Positions 27,743 through 36,204 of a DNA stretch of 64,000 nt are shown here, piece by piece. The first letter of the stretch is position 1. Every line of letters begins with the position of its first letter. Location of the stretch: the NCBI GenBank assembly GCA_017936885.1, contig JAGBEO010000011.1, positions 1 through 64,000 of the forward strand. The letters are read 5' to 3'. A model generated the notes under the pieces. That model saw only the letters and a program-made list of their open reading frames with translations, was not told where the DNA came from and searched no databases. The stretch comes from Lachnospiraceae bacterium (GTDB lineage: Bacteria > Bacillota > Clostridia > Lachnospirales > Lachnospiraceae). Made by a program: the position numbers and the translations under genes.

Positions 27743-29995
27743 ATGCAGACAAGAGAAATATCACTAAAGTATAAAATAATATATGTCATTGCAGTATGCC
27801 TTACGGTTGTGCTTTTGCTGCTTGGCAATGAGGGGAGTCAGCCGTTAGAATATACCGGTTCCGAGCTGCAGCATTCGGTCGGTCTGATTGATTCGGAGAG
27901 TGCGCTGTTGATCAAAGAGTCAGTGGCAAGAAACGGTGCCATAGCCAATACACCCCAATATGTGATAAATAAAGGAAGTTATACTGCCAGCATGGAATAC
28001 AAGGCAGAAAACGACGACTCGGTTCTGGAATTATGGGAGCAGGGAAGTAAAATTGCGGCATGGCCCATTCCTGCGGATCAGGGGAAAATGAGCGTAGATT
28101 TTACCCTGTCTAAAGATATGAAGCAGTTACAGCTAAAGATTAATTACAGCGGACAGGGCGAATTGAGAATTAAGAAGCTGGCATTGTCTCCCCATGGCAT
28201 GTTCTATTCGGATACCTATTTCTTTGTGGCAGTCTTTGTGTTGTTGAATGTGTTGGGGTATGCGTATGTCAGAAGCGGCAGGAAGCGGATTACGCAGGAG
28301 CGGCTGTTAGACTACAGCATTATATTAGGTGTGGCGCTTCTGGCGACGTCTCCTATGATGCAGACATACCTCTATAACGGAGACGATTTGTGTTATCATC
28401 TGGCCAGGCTGGAAGGATTAAAAGACGGTATTTTGGACGGGCAGATACCGGTTAACATCCTGCCGGACGGCTTGAAAAATCATGGATATTTAAATGCCAT
28501 GTATCCTTACCTGTTCCTATATATAGGAGCACTTTTACGGATCTGCAGGGTGTCTCTGGCATTATCCTATAAAGTGCTGATTTTTCTTGCCAATCTGGGT
28601 TCTGCAGTCAGTGCTTATGTGGCAATGAAATCGATGATTCAATCGCGCAGAAGTGTGATGCTGGCTGTGGTGTTATATACGCTGATGCCTTACCGATTTA
28701 CGAATATTTTCTCCAGAGGAGATTTAGGAGAAACCCTGGCGCTTATCTTCTGGCCGCTTGTCATTGCGGGATTGTATCATGTGATCATGGGAGAACGCAG
28801 GAAGTGGTATTATCTGGTGATTGGATTTAGCGGTTCACTGCAGAGTCATATCTTAAGCGTGGCTTTTGTGTCGGTGATTTGCGTGATCACCGCCCTGGTT
28901 TACTGTGGGCGTATTATTCGGGAAAAAAGATATGTAGAGATCGGTAAAGCAGCCGGGCTATCCATTCTTCTCAACGTGTGGTATCTGGTTCCTTTCATGA
29001 CTTACTATTTCGGAGAGGATATCTGTAAAGACAGTCTTAGGTGGAGCAGTTATTTCGAGCAGTCGATCAACCCCTCGAATCTTACGCAGAGTCTGAGTCT
29101 GTATAATAAACAGTATTTTTCACTGGGGCTGGCGCTTTTGGGCTGTCTTGGTATCGGAGTGGTTTATCTGCTTTGCGAGAGACGTGCCAATAAGACGGAG
29201 TTGGACGGTTATCTGTTGTATCTGTTGGTTTTAGGCTGTATTCTTACTTTTATGACTACGGGGTATTTCCCGAACAGAGCAATGCTTGACAACAGCTTCT
29301 TTGAAAATATTGCGACAATGGTTCAGTTTCCCTGGCGATTCCTGGGACCTGCCTCGACCTGTATTTTGTTTGTGGGCGCAATCGGATTGACTCGTTCAGA
29401 GGTCATAAAGCCTTATCGTAATATTATTTTTGCCATGCTTGTGGGATTGAATCTGCTCATTATCGTGTCTGTACCGACGGACAATAACCATATGCCCTAT
29501 GACAATCCGGAGGCTGTGGCATCTAAAGGTCATGAAAGTAAGCTGGCTGCGAATATAGGATTGTTCTATCCTCACGAATGGCGCATTGACGGGGCGGCGG
29601 AAGAGAGGCTGACCAGCAGTGTCATCAGCTCTGATTTGAACAGCATAACAGTTTATGATTATCAGAAGAGGGGGACGAAAGCAGTCGTGTCCTATCGTGC
29701 GGAAGATGATGGCTATATAGAATTGCCTATGCAAAGCTATATCGGTTACCGTGCCTGTGACGAGAACGGAAATACGGTTACGATAGAGCGTGGCGATGCT
29801 GCCAGAATGCGCTTTGCAGTGAAAGGGGATGGTGCGGAGCACCGGATTTATGTGCAGTACGGCCCTGTGGCAGGATTTGTGATTGCGAATATTATATCTG
29901 CCATGACGATGATAGGATGCATATGGTACTTGTACCGCAGCAGGAAAAAGAAATGCGGGATTAAGGATGAATCAGCGCTTTCGCAATCCGTTTAG
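27743..29995 (+). CDS. Large polytopic membrane protein (YfhO/GT-C-like)
   Basis: 750 aa. One N-terminal helix, a soluble extracytoplasmic domain (about residues 40-155) with beta-rich composition, about ten helices from 160 to 600, and a second soluble part (600-720) before a final helix. The loop NGDDLCYHLARLEGL near residue 215, with acidic and aromatic residues, is in the place of the GT-C catalytic loop. This architecture resembles YfhO and related glycosyltransferases of surface polymers. Substrate unknown. Its last 35 bases overlap the 3' end of the minus-strand gene that follows. Confidence 0.7.
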   Translation: MQTREISLKYKIIYVIAVCLTVVLLLLGNEGSQPLEYTGSELQHSVGLIDSESALLIKESVARNGAIANTPQYVINKGSYTASMEYKAENDDSVLELWEQGSKIAAWPIPADQGKMSVDFTLSKDMKQLQLKINYSGQGELRIKKLALSPHGMFYSDTYFFVAVFVLLNVLGYAYVRSGRKRITQERLLDYSIILGVALLATSPMMQTYLYNGDDLCYHLARLEGLKDGILDGQIPVNILPDGLKNHGYLNAMYPYLFLYIGALLRICRVSLALSYKVLIFLANLGSAVSAYVAMKSMIQSRRSVMLAVVLYTLMPYRFTNIFSRGDLGETLALIFWPLVIAGLYHVIMGERRKWYYLVIGFSGSLQSHILSVAFVSVICVITALVYCGRIIREKRYVEIGKAAGLSILLNVWYLVPFMTYYFGEDICKDSLRWSSYFEQSINPSNLTQSLSLYNKQYFSLGLALLGCLGIGVVYLLCERRANKTELDGYLLYLLVLGCILTFMTTGYFPNRAMLDNSFFENIATMVQFPWRFLGPASTCILFVGAIGLTRSEVIKPYRNIIFAMLVGLNLLIIVSVPTDNNHMPYDNPEAVASKGHESKLAANIGLFYPHEWRIDGAAEERLTSSVISSDLNSITVYDYQKRGTKAVVSYRAEDDGYIELPMQSYIGYRACDENGNTVTIERGDAARMRFAVKGDGAEHRIYVQYGPVAGFVIANIISAMTMIGCIWYLYRSRKKKCGIKDESALSQSV

Positions 29996-31139
29996 CACCC
30001 TGACCGTCCAGAAAAGCTCTCATACATTGGGAGCTTTTTTTACGTACTTCTACATTAACTGACATCTGTGTCAGGAAACTGAGGATGCTCGCTATAACAG
30101 GACCGTTTACAGCAGGGAGATTTTCTGGGGAAGAGCCGGATGATGCCTGGGAAGATTTCTTGCTGCGGATATCACCCGCGAAAGGAATCAGCCCCTTTTT
30201 GGAAAAGGTTTCCACGGCGGTGCGCTGATTTTCAGCCATCAGATAGCTGACCGTGGGGACACCTACGGTGCATAATTCGCACAGGGTTGTGCCTCCGGCG
30301 GAGACTGCCAGATCACAGGATGCCATCAGGGACGCCATATCGGAAACCCCTTCGTGGATATGGATATGTGCGTTTGCTTCTGCCATAGCTGTCAGAGCAT
30401 GATAGCGGGAATTGGCTTTGCTGGTGACGATGTGATAATCACAGTCTGAAAGGGGCAGATAAGCTTCGTCTGTATTGTGAAAAATATTCTGCAGCAAATG
30501 TTCTGCCACACCGTAAGGATCGGTACCTCCGGTGGAGAGTAAAATGTTTTTAACAGAAGGGCGAACCGCGTAAGCAGGCTGTTCAAACTGTTCCCGCAGG
30601 GGGGTGTAGCAGGCGCCTAATAATTTACGTGCTGCATTTTTATAATGAATGCAGTCCGTGTCAGTGTCATAGTGAATGATCAGATCCACTTCACAAGGGA
30701 AGCTTCTTAAATCGTCCAGATAGGCGATCTGACAGTGGGAGCGCAGTGCTGCGAAATAGGCTGGTGTGGCGAAATAGGAATCTATGAAAAGCCATGGTTT
30801 GGTACTATTTTGTTTTATTGCTGCGGTTGGCATGTCGGGTATAGTAGTGTTGGAGGCTGTATATTCTGAATCTGCTTGTGTGTCCAGATAAGACAAGAGT
30901 GCAGGCAGTTCATCGTGCATTCTCTGATAATTGCTGTGCAGGCAGTGAATACCAAATTCACCGGGGATATCAAAACGCTCCTGTAAAAGCGTAAGGCTTT
31001 CTTCATCCGATACAATAAAGGTTATGCAGGCATTCTGTTTGGCGCAGGCGCGTGCGATGGCGAGGCAGCGCATGATATGTCCTGTAGCAATTTCCGTATT
31101 TGCGTCCGTTCTAAAGTAAATGCGTGTTAAATCCGACAT
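29961..31139 (-). CDS. pseG: UDP-2,4-diacetamido-2,4,6-trideoxy-altropyranose hydrolase, PseG
   Basis: 392 aa; Pfam-type PseG proteins are ~280-350 aa, and the extra length is in a low-complexity insert (SSQASSGSSPEN, about residues 325-340). Motifs: IYFRTDANTEIATGHIMRCL, LLSTGGTDPYGVAEHL, HEGVSDMASLMASCDLAVSAGG, and TTLCELCTVGVPTVSY. It hydrolyses the UDP from the sugar after N-acetylation, step 4 of the Pse pathway. It lies on the minus strand, converges with the upstream gene and overlaps it by 35 bases. A minus-strand promoter (31213-31241) drives it. Confidence 0.88.
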   Translation of the reverse strand: MSDLTRIYFRTDANTEIATGHIMRCLAIARACAKQNACITFIVSDEESLTLLQERFDIPGEFGIHCLHSNYQRMHDELPALLSYLDTQADSEYTASNTTIPDMPTAAIKQNSTKPWLFIDSYFATPAYFAALRSHCQIAYLDDLRSFPCEVDLIIHYDTDTDCIHYKNAARKLLGACYTPLREQFEQPAYAVRPSVKNILLSTGGTDPYGVAEHLLQNIFHNTDEAYLPLSDCDYHIVTSKANSRYHALTAMAEANAHIHIHEGVSDMASLMASCDLAVSAGGTTLCELCTVGVPTVSYLMAENQRTAVETFSKKGLIPFAGDIRSKKSSQASSGSSPENLPAVNGPVIASILSFLTQMSVNVEVRKKSSQCMRAFLDGQGAKRIAKALIHP

Positions 31140-31212
31140 AGCCAGTCCGTCCTTTCATAACGATAATTATGCAATATACCTATGCCGCATTACGGCAGCA
31201 GGGATTATCTGT

Positions 31213-31241
31213 AGTATACCGATTCCGTGTCTAAATAGCAA
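31213..31241 (-). promoter_or_regulatory. Sigma-A promoter of pseG (minus strand)
   Basis: On the minus strand: TTGCTA (31241-31236), a 17-base spacer, TATACT (31218-31213). It is 74 bases from the pseG start; GAAAGGACGG lies before the ATG. Confidence 0.7.
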
Positions 31242-31244
31242 ATA

Positions 31245-31275
31245 ATATTGCGGTAATATTATATTGCAGTAATAT
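31245..31275 (+). repeat. Tandem near-palindromes ATATTGCRGTAATAT
   Basis: ATATTGCGGTAATAT (31245-31259) and ATATTGCAGTAATAT (31261-31275) have 16-base spacing, and each is a near-perfect inverted repeat. A third half-site (AATATTG) follows. They are 4 bases upstream of the pseG -35 box, as expected of an operator or activator site. Confidence 0.6.
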
Positions 31276-31364
31276 AATATTGTCAGGACAAGTAATTTTA
31301 CTTTCCTTTATTTTATGATAGAATATTCACACAGATACTTGAGACTCTGACGCGGAGGACTATT

Positions 31365-31745
31365 ATGGCAAGGATAGTAGGAATCGGGATACAGTAACCC
31401 TGATTACCAGACCGAGGCGTTTCGGAAAGACGTTGACCATGAGTATGGTGGAGCAGTTTTTTTCGTAAAGTATGCAGGTCGTGGAGAGTTGTTTGAAGGG
31501 CTGGAGATTTGGCTGGAAGAGAAATACCGCGTTTTGCAGGGAACCTATCCGGTCATCAGTATTTCTTTTGCCAATGTGAAGGAGACAAAGAATTTTTCCG
31601 GCGTGTTTCGGTTGATATGGACGATGTGGATGCTGCGCTGGCACAGATTGAAAAGAAGCAGTATGCTGCTGCACTGGAGGCGAAAGGAATTCCGGCAGAA
31701 CACATCAGGAGATACGGGTTTGCATTTGAGGGAAAAAGTGTTGAT
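31365..31745 (+). pseudogene. Degraded AAA-ATPase / PD-(D/E)XK nuclease family protein
   Basis: Three fragments in three frames carry the order of the AAA-ATPase-like plus PD-(D/E)XK (DUF1703) family. Frame 1: NRDTVTLITRPRRFGKTLTM (Walker A) to the stop at 31466. Frame 2: LFEGLEIWLEEKYRVLQGTY to NVKETKNFSG. Frame 3: DAALAQIEKKQYAAALEAKG to RRYGFAFEGKSV, the family's C-terminal end. Most of the normal ~500-aa protein is missing, by frameshifts and internal deletion. The flanking gene araC begins 26 bases after the last codon of homology. Decay and position mark an old insertion or gene-exchange site. Confidence 0.85.
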
Positions 31746-31770
31746 CGGATGATTTTCCGGGGGGAAAGCG

Positions 31771-32709
31771 ATGAGCAGTGGAAGCAAAAAGAAAAAACAG
31801 ATACAGTTTCGCTATTACGAAATCCCGCAGAACCAGCCGCTTATGGCGCTTTTGGGGGAATATTGGATTCGTCCTTATGGCGAAGGTGTTGATTGTTTAC
31901 ATTTTCATAATTACATGGAGATCGGATTCTGCTATGACGGTGCAGGTGATCTGGTTCTGGATGAACAGATCAATAAGTACGGACCGGATATGTTTACAGT
32001 GATCCCGAAGAACTTTCCCCATACGACAGACAGTGAGAACGGGTCTTTGAGCCGTTGGGAATATATGTTTATTGATGTGGAGAATTTTCTGCATGAAATA
32101 TATCGGGATAATCCCATTTTTGCAGATGATATTATTACGCTGGTCAACAGCAGGGCGGGCATTATGGATGTGGCGGATTATCCGGAGATGGCAGGATTGA
32201 TCAGAACCATATTGGATGAGATGAGAGAAAAGAAGGAGTTCTATCTTGAGGCAATCCGCGGGCTGTTGCTTTCTTTGCTTATGCATATTGCGAGAATGAA
32301 TCGTAAGCCATCCAGTAAAGTCAGAAACCAGACAGGCGGCCTCACACAGATAGCGGAGGCGTTAGACTATATCAGCAGACATTTCGAGGAAGATTTGACT
32401 ATTGGCGATCTGGCAGTAGTCAGTCATATGTCAGAGACACATTTCAGGCGCATTTTTCTGAAAAATATGAATATGACACCCTCTGATTATCTGAATATGG
32501 TGAGAGTGCATGCAGCGTGCGAATATATGAAGAAACACAGCACTTCTATGGAAATGGTGGCAGAAAAATGCGGTTTTCAGTCGGTATCCACGTTTAACCG
32601 CAACTTTAAGAAAATAGTCGGTATTACACCTTATCAATGGAAAATACATCCTGAAAATTATGAAGGAAAGTTATTGAATTTTAAAATTTCTGCCTATAAA
32701 GGCTGGTGA
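31771..32709 (+). CDS. AraC family transcriptional regulator
   Basis: 312 aa. The N-terminal half is a cupin-like ligand-binding domain (HFHNYMEIGFCYDGAGDLVL, and the ITKPFP-type segment FTVIPKNFPHTTDS). The C-terminal ~100 residues hold two HTH motifs: IADLTIGDLAVVSHMSETHFR region and VAEKCGFQSVSTFNRNFKKI with GITPYQWK. It probably senses a sugar and activates the downstream transporter and beta-galactosidase genes. GGGGGGAAAG precedes the ATG. Confidence 0.93.
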   Translation: MSSGSKKKKQIQFRYYEIPQNQPLMALLGEYWIRPYGEGVDCLHFHNYMEIGFCYDGAGDLVLDEQINKYGPDMFTVIPKNFPHTTDSENGSLSRWEYMFIDVENFLHEIYRDNPIFADDIITLVNSRAGIMDVADYPEMAGLIRTILDEMREKKEFYLEAIRGLLLSLLMHIARMNRKPSSKVRNQTGGLTQIAEALDYISRHFEEDLTIGDLAVVSHMSETHFRRIFLKNMNMTPSDYLNMVRVHAACEYMKKHSTSMEMVAEKCGFQSVSTFNRNFKKIVGITPYQWKIHPENYEGKLLNFKISAYKGW

Positions 32710-32745
32710 GTGCGACAATGTGTAAATACAATAACGTAATCGTTT

Positions 32746-32781
32746 AAGATGCAAATTCGTGGTCGAATTTGCATCTTTTTT
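32746..32781 (+). terminator. Rho-independent terminator after araC
   Basis: A perfect 14-bp stem (32746-32759/32764-32777), TGGT loop, and Ts to 32781. The strongest terminator in the window; it separates the regulator from the sugar-uptake operon. Confidence 0.95.
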
Positions 32782-32907
32782 GGTCTGTGATAACAACACG
32801 CGAAAATTTCGAGGAGTTATAATGCATATACAATCAACCAAAAGAGGACAGAAAATTATACAACTTGACGAAAATTTTTTGCCTGGTTGAGAAGGGAAAA
32901 GAAAATC

Positions 32908-32922
32908 GTGCACAAAGTGCAC
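32908..32922 (+). promoter_or_regulatory. Tandem GTGCAC hexamers upstream of the sugar-binding protein
   Basis: GTGCACAAAGTGCAC is a perfect palindrome with a 3-base spacer, built from two self-complementary hexamers. It lies about 27 bases before the ATG, close to the ribosome site, so it could be an operator or a message hairpin. The true promoter was not identified in the AT-rich leader (32782-32948). Confidence 0.45.
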
Positions 32923-32948
32923 AAAAACCAAATGGGAGGGAAAAGTAA

Positions 32949-34304
32949 ATGAAAAGAAAGATTTTAGCAGCTTTACTGGCATCTACAATGGTACTTTCAC
33001 TTGTAGGATGTGGTTCAGGCTCTGACGGAGCAGATTCCGCAGCACCTGCACAGGACGCAGCGGCTACAGAGGAAGCAGCACCTGCAGAAGATGGCGCTGC
33101 AGCAGGCGGCGAGGAGACTTTAACAGTTTGGTGCTGGGACCCGGCATTTAACATGAATGCAATGTATGAAGCAGAGAAGGTTTATCAGAAAGATCATCCT
33201 GACTTCAAGCTGAATGTAGTTGAGACACCTTGGGAGGACGTTCAGACTAAGGTTACAACAGCAGCAGCTTCCGGCGATTTAAGCACATTACCGGATATCC
33301 TTCTGATGCAGGATAATGCATTCCAGAAGAACGTTATCAGCTATCCTGATGCTTTCGTAGATTTAACAAACAGCGGTGTTGATTATTCCCAGTTCGCAGC
33401 AGGTAAAGCTGCTTATTCCGTAGTAGACGGTAAGAACTACGGTGTTCCGTTTGATAACGGTGCTGTTATCGGATGCTACCGTACGGACATTTTAGAGCAG
33501 GCCGGTTTAACAGTAGATGACTTCACAGACATCACATGGGATCAGTATATTGAGAACGGCAAGAAAGTTCTTGAAGCAACAGGCAAGCCCCTCATCTCTA
33601 TGCAGGCTGGTGAGTGTGATCTTATCATGATGATGCTTCAGTCCGCAGGTTCTTCACTGTTCAATGAAGACGGAACAGCTAACATCGTAAACAATGATAC
33701 ATTAAAGGCTGTTATGGAAACATATAAGGCGCTGAAGGATGCCGGTGTACTTGTTGAGGTTAACAGTTGGGATGAGTATGTAGGCTCCTTCGTAAGCGGT
33801 GACGTAGCAGGTACAATCAACGGATGCTGGATTATGGCTTCTATCCAGACAGCAGAAGATCAGTCCGGCAAGTGGGCGATCACAAATATGCCCAGCCTTG
33901 TTGGTGTCAGCAACGCAACTAACTATTCCAATAACGGTGGTTCTTCCTGGGCTGTAACAGCTAACTGCCAGAATACAGAACTTGCATTTGATTTCCTTGC
34001 AAGCACATTTGCAGGAAGTGCAGAGTTATATGACAATATTCTTCCAAGCGGCGCTCTTGCAACATGGGCACCTGCAGGTGATTCTGATGCATACGGTGTA
34101 GGAAATGACTTCTTCGGCGGCGATGCAGTTTCCGCTAAGATTGTAGAGTATTCTACAAAGGTTCCTTCTAACATCACAGGTGTTTACTACTATGAAGCAC
34201 GTGATGCAGTGGCAACAGCTATCACAAACTATATCAACGGTTCTGATGTTGAGACAGAGTTAAAGACTGCAGAGGATACTGTAAACTTTAACATGGGACA
34301 GTAA
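32949..34304 (+). CDS. ABC transporter sugar-binding lipoprotein
   Basis: 451 aa. A signal peptide ends at a lipobox (LVGCG), followed by a Ala/Glu-rich linker (about residues 25-60). The mature part has the family-1 extracellular solute-binding motifs: TVWCWDPAFN, WEDVQTKVTTAAASGDLSTL, DILLMQDNAF and GVPFDNGAVIGCYRTDIL. By family it captures a sugar or oligosaccharide for the two permeases downstream. GGGAGGG precedes the ATG. A hairpin with T run follows its stop codon. Confidence 0.94.
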   Translation: MKRKILAALLASTMVLSLVGCGSGSDGADSAAPAQDAAATEEAAPAEDGAAAGGEETLTVWCWDPAFNMNAMYEAEKVYQKDHPDFKLNVVETPWEDVQTKVTTAAASGDLSTLPDILLMQDNAFQKNVISYPDAFVDLTNSGVDYSQFAAGKAAYSVVDGKNYGVPFDNGAVIGCYRTDILEQAGLTVDDFTDITWDQYIENGKKVLEATGKPLISMQAGECDLIMMMLQSAGSSLFNEDGTANIVNNDTLKAVMETYKALKDAGVLVEVNSWDEYVGSFVSGDVAGTINGCWIMASIQTAEDQSGKWAITNMPSLVGVSNATNYSNNGGSSWAVTANCQNTELAFDFLASTFAGSAELYDNILPSGALATWAPAGDSDAYGVGNDFFGGDAVSAKIVEYSTKVPSNITGVYYYEARDAVATAITNYINGSDVETELKTAEDTVNFNMGQ

Positions 34305-34325
34305 TCTGTAAGTTAAGATAACTAT

Positions 34326-34359
34326 AGGGGAACGGTTCTAACCGGCTGTTCCCCTTTTT
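34326..34359 (+). terminator. Hairpin terminator between the binding-protein and permease genes
   Basis: AGGGGAAC pairs with GTTCCCCT (34326-34333/34348-34355), with T run to 34359. Being inside the operon, it probably lets the binding protein be made in excess over the permeases. Confidence 0.75.
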
Positions 34360-34431
34360 CTTATCTCACATATTGATTGAATGATGAGTCTTGGGAAGGT
34401 ATTGGCAGAAAACGTGAAGGAGGGAGTTTTC

Positions 34432-35325
34432 TTGAGTAAACCATCAAAAAAAATGACCCTGAATAAGAAGCACAATTTAACCGGCTGGGTCTTTTTGGCG
34501 CCGGGTGCACTTTTGATTTTCTTTATGAGCTTTGTACCGATGGGGAAAGCTTTATTGTTATCGTTTAAAACGGGTGTCGGCGCGGCTATGAAGTCCTGCG
34601 GCATCATGAATTACACGCGAATGTTTCAGGATGCAGTTTTTGTGCAGTCCATTAAAAATACATTTTTCTACTTGATTATTCAGGTGCCGCTCATGCTTAT
34701 ATTTGCCTTGATTCTGGCATCGATCCTAAACAACAGGCAGCTTCGGTTTAAGGGATTGTTTCGTACGATGATCTTTTTGCCGTGTGCCACTTCACTGGTA
34801 GCATATGCGGTTATTTTCCGTTCCTTATTTGCCAATAATGGTATTATCAATCTGCTGTTAGTGAATCTTGGCATTTTAGACCAGCCGTATTCTTTCCTGA
34901 CCAATACATGGAGTGCAAGAATTGTTATTATCATCGCGCTGCTTTGGAGATGGACGGGATATAACATGGTATTCTATCTGGCAGGCTTACAGAATATTGA
35001 ATACTCGGTTTATGAAGCGGCTAAGATTGACGGTGCATCGGCTGTTCAGTCCTTTTTTAAGATTACCGTACCGCTGTTAAAACCTACAATTCTTTTGACA
35101 GCGATTATGTCCACAAACGGTACGCTGCAGTTGTTCGATGAATCCGTCAACCTGACAGACGGCGGCCCTGCCAATGCATCGATTACGATGTCGCACTACA
35201 TATACAATATGTCCTTTAAGTATGTGCCGAACTTCGGTTATGCGGCGGCAATGTCTTTCTTAATTTTGGTTCTGGTTGCCATCCTGGCATTCCTGCAGAT
35301 GAAAGTAGGTGATAAGCGTGATTAA
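34432..35325 (+). CDS. ABC transporter permease (CUT1 type, MalF/UgpA-like)
   Basis: 297 aa from TTG 34432. It is chosen because AAGGAGGG lies 7-8 bases upstream; an ATG at 34381 is in frame without a ribosome site. Six membrane helices are apparent. The EAA loop contacts the ATPase: YEAAKIDGASAVQSFFKITVPLL. It forms the transmembrane channel with the next gene's protein. Confidence 0.92.
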   Translation: MSKPSKKMTLNKKHNLTGWVFLAPGALLIFFMSFVPMGKALLLSFKTGVGAAMKSCGIMNYTRMFQDAVFVQSIKNTFFYLIIQVPLMLIFALILASILNNRQLRFKGLFRTMIFLPCATSLVAYAVIFRSLFANNGIINLLLVNLGILDQPYSFLTNTWSARIVIIIALLWRWTGYNMVFYLAGLQNIEYSVYEAAKIDGASAVQSFFKITVPLLKPTILLTAIMSTNGTLQLFDESVNLTDGGPANASITMSHYIYNMSFKYVPNFGYAAAMSFLILVLVAILAFLQMKVGDKRD

Positions 35326-36124
35326 GGTTAGAAAATTCGGAATGTATTTATTTCTTATCATTGTATCGTTTATATCGGTGTTTCCGCTGTACTGGATGAT
35401 TTGCGCATCCACTAATAAAAGTGCTGAGGTTATCAGCGGACGCTTGGTTCCGGGCACATACTTTATGGAGAACCTGAAAGCTTTGTTAGCATCTCAGAAT
35501 GTAGGAAGAGCACTTGGCAATTCCTTCAAATATGCGATTATTCTGACTTTGCTTTCGCTGGTTATCAGTTCCCTGGCGGGTTACGGATTTGAAATTTATC
35601 ACGACAAGGCGAAGGATATGGTAATGAATATTATCCTGCTTGCAATGATGGTTCCTTTTGTGGCAACTATGATACCGTTGTTCCAGATGTTTTCCAAAGC
35701 AGGATGGTTAAATTCCACTATGGGATTTATTCTTCCGACGATTTCCACACCGTTTCTGATTATGATGTTCAGGCAGAGTGCGCGGTCATTCCCGCATGAT
35801 ATTATGGAAGCGGCCAGAATTGACGGATTGTCTGAAATCCGCATCTTTTTCCAGATGTTTATTCCGACTATGCGGTCTACGTATGCGGCAGCCATGACTA
35901 TTACTTTTATGAATGCATGGAACAGCTATTTGTGGCCGAAGGTAATTATGACAGATTCCAACAGCCAGACTATGCCGATGGTAGTTGCCAACCTGACGCA
36001 GGGGTATGTAACGGACTATGGTATGCTGATGTTAGCGGTACTGATCTGTACCTTGCCGACGGCGATTGTATTCTTCTGTCTGCAGAATGCATTTGCAGAA
36101 GGTATTACAGGTGCGGTTAAATAA
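35318..36124 (+). CDS. ABC transporter permease (CUT1 type, MalG/UgpE-like)
   Basis: 268 aa from GTG 35318, which overlaps the previous gene by 8 bases and follows AGGTG; a GTG at 35309 is another option. Six helices and the EAA loop EAARIDGLSEIRIFFQMFIP. The C-terminal FCLQNAFAEGITGAVK ending is typical. The window holds no ATP-binding subunit for this transporter, so it must borrow a shared one, as MsmK-type ATPases do. Confidence 0.92.
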   Translation: MIKVRKFGMYLFLIIVSFISVFPLYWMICASTNKSAEVISGRLVPGTYFMENLKALLASQNVGRALGNSFKYAIILTLLSLVISSLAGYGFEIYHDKAKDMVMNIILLAMMVPFVATMIPLFQMFSKAGWLNSTMGFILPTISTPFLIMMFRQSARSFPHDIMEAARIDGLSEIRIFFQMFIPTMRSTYAAAMTITFMNAWNSYLWPKVIMTDSNSQTMPMVVANLTQGYVTDYGMLMLAVLICTLPTAIVFFCLQNAFAEGITGAVK

Positions 36125-36204
36125 GGCGGAAGCCGCTGGCCGGCCAAAGGAGCAAATGACAATATTTTAAAATTTAAGCATAGTAGAAAGGAGCCTTGCT
36201 ATTT

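Noticed and set aside
31509-31892. 127-codon open frame over the start of araC
   Set aside because: Its first two thirds are the C-terminal piece of the AAA-ATPase pseudogene; the rest reads through the araC start in another frame.
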